Source: Beutenbergia cavernae DSM 12333 (GTDB taxonomy: Bacteria; Actinomycetota; Actinomycetes; Actinomycetales; Beutenbergiaceae). Taken from it: a DNA stretch of 64,000 nt. Location: positions 1,798,001-1,862,000 of the forward strand of contig NC_012669.1 of NCBI RefSeq assembly GCF_000023105.1, given 5' to 3'. Numbering within the stretch: the stretch's first letter is position 1; each line of letters opens with the position of its first letter. The notes beneath the pieces were generated by a model, which worked only from the letters and a program-made list of their open reading frames with translations, had not been told where the DNA came from and ran no database searches. Made by a program: the position numbers and the translations under genes. This document shows, piece by piece, positions 59,626 through 64,000 of this stretch.

Positions 59626-61273
59626 CGTCGACCCTGACCACATGGTCGGCGGCGGCGAGCGTCGTCGGACGATGGGCGATGACGACGACGGCGGCGCCGG
59701 CGTCGGCGGCGCCGCGGAGGGCGGCGAGCACCTCGGCCTCGGCCAGCGGGTCCAGGTGGGCGGTCGGCTCGTCGACGACGACGAGCCGGGCGCCGCGGGC
59801 GAGCGCCGCCGTGAGCGCGAGGCGCTGGGACTCGCCCACCGACACGCCGACGGTGAGCCCGGTCCCGCCCTGCCCGAGCGCCGTCGTCCAGCCCCCGCGG
59901 CGGGCGACGACGCGGTCGAGGCCGGTCGCCGCGGCCGCCTGCACGACGTGGTCCGACGTGCCTCCCGCCCGTTCGGCGACGCTCCCGGGGCCGAACGACG
60001 GACGCTGCGGCACCCACGCGACCTGCGCCCACCACGCCGCGGGGTCGACGTCCTCCAGCGGCGTCCCCGCCTCGCCCGTCGGCGTCGAGTCGTCCACGAG
60101 CCGGACCCCGCCCGCGTCGGCGGGCTGCAGCCCCAGCATCGCCATCGCCGTCGTGGTCTTGCCGGATCCGCTCGGCCCCGCGAGCGCGAGGATCTCGCCC
60201 GGCCGGATCACGGCGTCCACGGATCGTGGCGCCCAGTAGCCGCGCTCACCCGCCCGCACGCCGAGGCCGCGCACCTCGATCCGGGACCAGTCCGGCACCG
60301 GGAGCGTGCCGCTCGCCGGCAGCGGTTCGTCGAGGACGGCGAACGTGCGCTCGGCCGCCGCGACGCCGTCGGCCGAGGCGTGGAAGTGGGTGCCGACCAT
60401 CCGCAGCGGGAGGTAGACCTCCGGGGCGAGGACGAGCACCGTCAGTCCGGTGACGAGCGTGAGGTCGCCCTCGACCAGGCGCAGACCGATCCCGACGGCG
60501 ACGAGCGCGACACCGAGCGTGGCGAGCAGCTCGAGCACGCCGCCCGACAGGAACGCGACCCGCAGCGTGGACATCGTGGTCCGGCGGTAGGCCTCGCCGA
60601 GCCGGCGCACCCGGGTGCCCGGTCCGACCTCCCGGCCCAGAGCCCGCAGCGTGGTGAGCCCCGCCAGGAGGTCCAGCAGCTGGGCTCCCTGCCGCTCGAG
60701 CACCGCGAGGCGGCCGCGGGCGAACGTCGCGGTGGTGACCCCCACGAGCCACATGAACAGCGGGACGAGCGGCAGCGTGAACGCGAGGAGCAGTCCGGAG
60801 AGGAGGTCCTGCGTGAGGACGACGGCGAGCGTCGCGGGCGTGAGCGTCGCGGCGAGCAGCAGCTGGGGCAGGTACCGGACGAGGTACGGCTCGAGGTCGT
60901 CGAGGCCGCGGGTCGCGAGCACGACGACGCCGGCTCCGTGCTCCGTGCGCCACCGGTGGGGCAGCCGTGTGGCGTGGTCGAGCAGCCGCCCCCGCAGCTC
61001 GCCGATCACCTGGGCGGCGCTCGCGTGCGCCGTCCGCTCAGCGGCCCACGCCAAGACGGCGCGAGCCACCACGGCGACGGCGAGGACGACGAGCGGCGTG
61101 CGGACGTCGGCGAGTGTCGCGGTGCCCGAGACCACGGGGGCGAGCGCCTGCGCGATCGCGAACGCGCTGACGACGACGCACGCCGTCACCCCGATCGCGA
61201 ACGCGGCGCTCGCGAGGACCCAGCCGCGGACCGAGCGGGCCTCGCGCAGCAGGCGGGGGTCCAGGGGCTTCAC
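59618..61273 (-). CDS. cydD: Thiol reductant ABC exporter subunit CydD
   Basis: A 551-residue ABC half-transporter with about six transmembrane helices (to about 290) and an ATPase domain: Walker A GPSGSGKTTTAM, Walker B LVVVDEPTAHLDP, switch histidine in VVIAHRPTTL. The signature loop reads GVSVGESQRLAL rather than LSGGQ, a degenerate version that may weaken hydrolysis at one site of the CydDC heterodimer. GTG 61273 overlaps the cydB stop (GTGA), and the gene overlaps cydC at its 3' end. Confidence 0.92.
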   Translation of the reverse strand: MKPLDPRLLREARSVRGWVLASAAFAIGVTACVVVSAFAIAQALAPVVSGTATLADVRTPLVVLAVAVVARAVLAWAAERTAHASAAQVIGELRGRLLDHATRLPHRWRTEHGAGVVVLATRGLDDLEPYLVRYLPQLLLAATLTPATLAVVLTQDLLSGLLLAFTLPLVPLFMWLVGVTTATFARGRLAVLERQGAQLLDLLAGLTTLRALGREVGPGTRVRRLGEAYRRTTMSTLRVAFLSGGVLELLATLGVALVAVGIGLRLVEGDLTLVTGLTVLVLAPEVYLPLRMVGTHFHASADGVAAAERTFAVLDEPLPASGTLPVPDWSRIEVRGLGVRAGERGYWAPRSVDAVIRPGEILALAGPSGSGKTTTAMAMLGLQPADAGGVRLVDDSTPTGEAGTPLEDVDPAAWWAQVAWVPQRPSFGPGSVAERAGGTSDHVVQAAAATGLDRVVARRGGWTTALGQGGTGLTVGVSVGESQRLALTAALARGARLVVVDEPTAHLDPLAEAEVLAALRGAADAGAAVVVIAHRPTTLAAADHVVRVDGG

Positions 61274-62307
61274 CCGCGCTCGCTCCTCGGTGCGAGGACG
61301 AGGCCGGTGTGCGGCGGGATGACCTCACGGATGAGGCGCTTGCGGAACACCCAGTACGTCCAGCCCTGGTAGGCGAGCACGAGCGGGGTGAGGAAGCCCG
61401 CGACCCACGTCATGAGCGTCAGCGTGTACGGCGTCGAGGAGGCGTTCGAGATCGTCAGGGAGAACGCCGGGTCGATCGAGGAGGGCATGACGGCGGGGAA
61501 CATGCTGCCGAACACCAGGACGACGGCGCTCGCGATCGCGATCGCGCTCAGCGTGAACGCCCAGCCCTCGCGGCGGCGGGCGGTCGCGACGACGACGCCG
61601 ACGAGCGCGAGCGCGGCCACGGCCAGCGCCACCCACGTCCACGCGTTGCGCGAGTAGGCCACCTGCGCCCAGAGCGCCCAGGCCGCTGTCACGACGAGCG
61701 TGACCGGCGCGAGCCGGGCAGCCACCGTCTGCGCCCGGCGCGAGTAGTCGCCGGCCGTCTTCAGCGCGAGGAAGACGGCGCCGTGCGTGAGGAACAGCAG
61801 CGTGGTGACGACGCCGCCCAGCAGCGCGAACGGCGACAGCAGCGACGTGAGACCGCCGACCATCTGGAAGTCGGCGTCGATCGGGACCCCGCGCACGAAG
61901 TTGGCGAACGCGACGCCCCACAGGACCGCCGGCACCCACGAGCCGATCGTGATGGCCCAGTCCCACCGGGCACGCCAGGCGTCGTCGTCGATCTTGCCCC
62001 GGTACTCGAACGCCACGCCGCGCACGATCAGGGCGACGAGGATGGCGAGCAGGGGCAGGTAGAAGCCGGAGAAGAGGGTGGCGTACCACTCCGGGAACGC
62101 GGCGAACGTCGCGCCGCCGGCGACGATGAGCCACACCTCGTTCCCGTCCCACACGGGCCCGATGGTGTTGATCGCGAGGCGCCGGTCGGTGTCGTCCTTC
62201 GCGAGCGGGCGCATGAGCATCCCGACGCCGAAGTCGAACCCCTCGAGCACGAGGTAGCCGACCCAGAGCAGGGCGATGAGGACGAACCACACGAGTGCGA
62301 GATCCAT
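61270..62307 (-). CDS. cydB: Cytochrome bd ubiquinol/menaquinol oxidase subunit II
   Basis: A 345-residue membrane protein with about eight or nine helices. The N-terminus LVWFVLIALLWVGYLVLEGF and FDFGVGML, then GPVWDGNEVWLIVAGGATFA, are CydB hallmarks, and the C-terminal LMTWVAGFLTPLVLAYQGWT with YWVFRKR is also typical. With CydA it forms the high-affinity bd oxidase that reduces oxygen to water at low oxygen tension. The start is 24 bases downstream of the cydA stop, preceded by CAAGGAGACGCC, a clear ribosome binding site. Its stop overlaps cydD. Confidence 0.95.
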   Translation of the reverse strand: MDLALVWFVLIALLWVGYLVLEGFDFGVGMLMRPLAKDDTDRRLAINTIGPVWDGNEVWLIVAGGATFAAFPEWYATLFSGFYLPLLAILVALIVRGVAFEYRGKIDDDAWRARWDWAITIGSWVPAVLWGVAFANFVRGVPIDADFQMVGGLTSLLSPFALLGGVVTTLLFLTHGAVFLALKTAGDYSRRAQTVAARLAPVTLVVTAAWALWAQVAYSRNAWTWVALAVAALALVGVVVATARRREGWAFTLSAIAIASAVVLVFGSMFPAVMPSSIDPAFSLTISNASSTPYTLTLMTWVAGFLTPLVLAYQGWTYWVFRKRLIREVIPPHTGLVLAPRSERG

Positions 62308-62331
62308 GGCGTCTCCTTGGGACGTGACGTC

Positions 62332-63804
62332 TCAGTACGCGAAGTCGAGCCGGGCGGCGTCGTCGCGGGCGTCGTCCGGTGGGTTCTCCGCGGACGCGAC
62401 GGGCCCGGCCGCCTCGGGCACGCCCTTGGCCGCGTACCGGCGGATGAGCGTGAACCAGACGACCGCGAGCACGCCGTACAGGACCGTGAAGACGATGAGC
62501 GACGTCAGGACGGTGGACGCCGGGACGACCGTCGAGACGCCGTCGTACGTGAGGAGCCGGATCATGTCGACGCCGGTCGGGTTCGGCGCCACGACCCACG
62601 GCTGCCGCCCCATCTCGGTGAAGATCCACCCGAACGACGACGCCACGAACGGAGCGGGGATCGCGATCAGGCACAGCCGGGAGAACCATCGCGCGTCGGT
62701 GACGCGGCCGCGTCTGAGGAGCCACATCCCCGCCACGGCGAGCGCGGCCGAGAAGACGGCGAAGCCGATCATCAGGCGGAAGCTCCAGTACGTCACAGCG
62801 AGGTTCGGCGTGTACTGCGGGCCCCCGCCGTACCGGGCGCTGTACTCCTCCTGCACGTCCTCGACGCCGGGCAGGTAGCCGTCGAAGCTGCCCGTGCCGA
62901 GGAACGACGTCAGACCGGGGATCGCGATGACGTGCTGCACGCCCTCGCACGAGTTGGACAGGTCGCCGATCGTCAGGATCGAGAAGTCCGCACCGTACTC
63001 GCTCTCGCACAGCGCCTCGGCGGCGGCCATCTTGCCCGGCTGCTGCTCGTACATGAGCTTCGCCTGCCAGTCGCCAGAGACGGCGACGCCGGCGCCGCTC
63101 ACCACGATCGTCGCCAGGCCCAGGATCGCCGCCGGCCGGTACACCGTGCGCGCGAGATCGACGTCGCCCGCCCGGACGCTCCGCACGATCCACCAGCCGG
63201 CGACGCCCGCCACGAACGTGCCGGCGACGAGGAAGGCGGCGGACACCGTGTGCGGGAAGGCCGCGAGCAGGGTGTTGTTCGTGAGCACGGCGCCGAAGTC
63301 CACGAGCTCGGCGCGCCCGGTGTCCGGGTTGAAGATCGCACCGACCGGGTGCTGCATCCACGAGTTCGCGGCCAGGATGAAGTACGCGGACGCGTTGACC
63401 GCCACCGCGACGGCCCAGATGCACAGCAGGTGCACGAGCTTCGGCAGTCGCTCCCAGCCGAAGATCCACAGGCCGAGGAACGTCGACTCGACGAAGAACG
63501 CCGCGAGGCCCTCGATCGCCAGGGGAGCGCCGAAGACGTCGCCGACGAACCGGGAGTACTCGCTCCAGTTCATCCCGAACTGGAACTCCTGGACGATGCC
63601 CGTGACGACGCCGAGCGCGAAGTTGATGAGCAGGAGCTTCCCGAAGAACTTCGTCAGCCGCAGCCAGTGGTCCTTGCCCGTGACGTACCAGGCGGTCTGC
63701 ATGATGGCGACGAGCGGGGCGAGCCCGATCGTCAGCGGCACGAAGATGAAGTGGTAGACGGTGGTGATGCCGAACTGCCAGCGGGCGAGCTCGAGCGCGT
63801 CCAT
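62332..63804 (-). CDS. cydA: Cytochrome bd ubiquinol/menaquinol oxidase subunit I
   Basis: A 490-residue membrane protein carrying haems b558, b595 and d. H18 (TTVYHFIFVPLTIG) and the histidine in AAFPHTVSAAF correspond to conserved haem ligands; MGRQPWVVAPNPTG is the GRxPW motif, and WQAKLMYEQQPGKMAAAEA starts the periplasmic Q-loop that binds quinol. The overall length is compatible with a short Q-loop form. ATG 63804 has AGGGAG four bases upstream. It is the first gene of a five-gene operon ending in a sensor kinase. Confidence 0.96.
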   Translation of the reverse strand: MDALELARWQFGITTVYHFIFVPLTIGLAPLVAIMQTAWYVTGKDHWLRLTKFFGKLLLINFALGVVTGIVQEFQFGMNWSEYSRFVGDVFGAPLAIEGLAAFFVESTFLGLWIFGWERLPKLVHLLCIWAVAVAVNASAYFILAANSWMQHPVGAIFNPDTGRAELVDFGAVLTNNTLLAAFPHTVSAAFLVAGTFVAGVAGWWIVRSVRAGDVDLARTVYRPAAILGLATIVVSGAGVAVSGDWQAKLMYEQQPGKMAAAEALCESEYGADFSILTIGDLSNSCEGVQHVIAIPGLTSFLGTGSFDGYLPGVEDVQEEYSARYGGGPQYTPNLAVTYWSFRLMIGFAVFSAALAVAGMWLLRRGRVTDARWFSRLCLIAIPAPFVASSFGWIFTEMGRQPWVVAPNPTGVDMIRLLTYDGVSTVVPASTVLTSLIVFTVLYGVLAVVWFTLIRRYAAKGVPEAAGPVASAENPPDDARDDAARLDFAY

Positions 63805-63842
63805 GCGACTCCCTACGACGTGCGAACGGGCGGGTGAACGCC

Positions 63843-63848
63843 ACCCTA
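63843..63848 (-). promoter_or_regulatory. Candidate cydA promoter -10
   Basis: On the minus strand TAGGGT (63848-63843) lies 38 bases before the cydA ATG. The -35 position (AGCCGA) is poor, as expected for an activator-dependent promoter. Confidence 0.4.
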
Positions 63849-63871
63849 GGAACGCCCGTCGCGCCTCGGCT

Positions 63872-63885
63872 GGGACCTTGGTCCC
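63872..63885. promoter_or_regulatory. DosR-box-like inverted repeat upstream of cydA
   Basis: GGGACCTTGGTCCC has perfect 6-bp arms around TT and closely matches the core of the mycobacterial DosR (DevR) binding motif, roughly GGGACTWWAGTCCC. Its centre is 74 bases from the cydA ATG and about 42 bases from the transcription start predicted from the TAGGGT -10. A DosR-like regulator and DosS-like kinase are encoded in the same locus. Confidence 0.6.
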
Positions 63886-64000
63886 CCACCGCGGCAACCA
63901 CATCGTGAGACAGTTCGCCGCCGGCGCGTGGCGGGTCGTTCGCGGTACCCGTGTGCGATACTGACGACTGGTCGAAGGGCACCACACCCGCCCCGAGACC

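Noticed and set aside
1-64000. Insertion sequences, integrases or attachment sites
   Set aside because: No transposase or recombinase domain was recognised on either strand, and neither tRNA gene is followed by a repeated 3' end or integrase.

Overview
The window is very GC-rich, densely packed DNA from an actinobacterium. Gene order and families point to the Micrococcales, probably near Cellulomonadaceae or Promicromonosporaceae: an IclR regulator divergent from leuCD, YceD-rpmF-rnc-mutM, rpmB divergent from recG, DUF3515-thiL, a DUF6297 membrane protein and AddAB-like nucleases. That placement is inference from content; no 16S rRNA gene is present. I see no insertion sequence, phage gene or CRISPR array.

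Layout. 1-2.75 kb: 3' end of gltX, a HAD hydrolase, two small enzymes on the other strand, then tRNA-Gln(CTG) and tRNA-Glu(CTC) closed by a strong terminator. 2.75-10.1 kb: a GNAT protein and a two-gene AddB/AddA-like helicase-nuclease operon. 10.1-13.1 kb: LtbR-like regulator divergent from leuCD. 13.1-17.9 kb: a 180-kDa-class NAD glutamate dehydrogenase. 18.0-26.9 kb: an accessory carbohydrate cluster read leftward (two CUT1 permeases, a Tat/lipobox binding protein, a LacI regulator, a Gfo/Idh/MocA oxidoreductase and a GH123-like putative glycosidase) with a TAATCGATTA palindrome at its head and no transporter ATPase. 27.1-32.5 kb: a luciferase-like oxidoreductase, an acidic membrane-anchored small protein, and an ABC exporter coupled to a DesK-like two-component system.

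32.6-48.7 kb: core genes plsC-gpsA, interrupted by an accessory block (a GH2-DUF2804 fusion enzyme, its MFS partner and an AMIN-like lipoprotein), a Cys/Met-metabolism PLP enzyme, then ddl, DUF3515, thiL, a GNAT protein, rpmB, recG and an ABC ATPase with a DUF6297 membrane protein. 48.9-54.7 kb: an MFS exporter, rsmD-coaD-coiled-coil protein, yceD-rpmF-rnc-mutM.

54.7-64.0 kb: a DosR/DevR-like response regulator, a VOC-family protein, a GAF-domain DosS-like histidine kinase, and cydABDC for cytochrome bd. The kinase gene overlaps cydC, and a DosR-box-like inverted repeat (GGGACC-TT-GGTCCC) lies upstream of cydA about where an activator would bind. This suggests an oxygen or redox sensor controlling, and co-transcribed with, the high-affinity oxidase; it is the most interesting unit here.

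A recurring theme is leaderless expression: at least thirteen genes have a TAnnnT -10-like hexamer 6-8 nt before an ATG or GTG start with no Shine-Dalgarno sequence, and in two cases the UAG stop of the upstream gene forms part of that hexamer.
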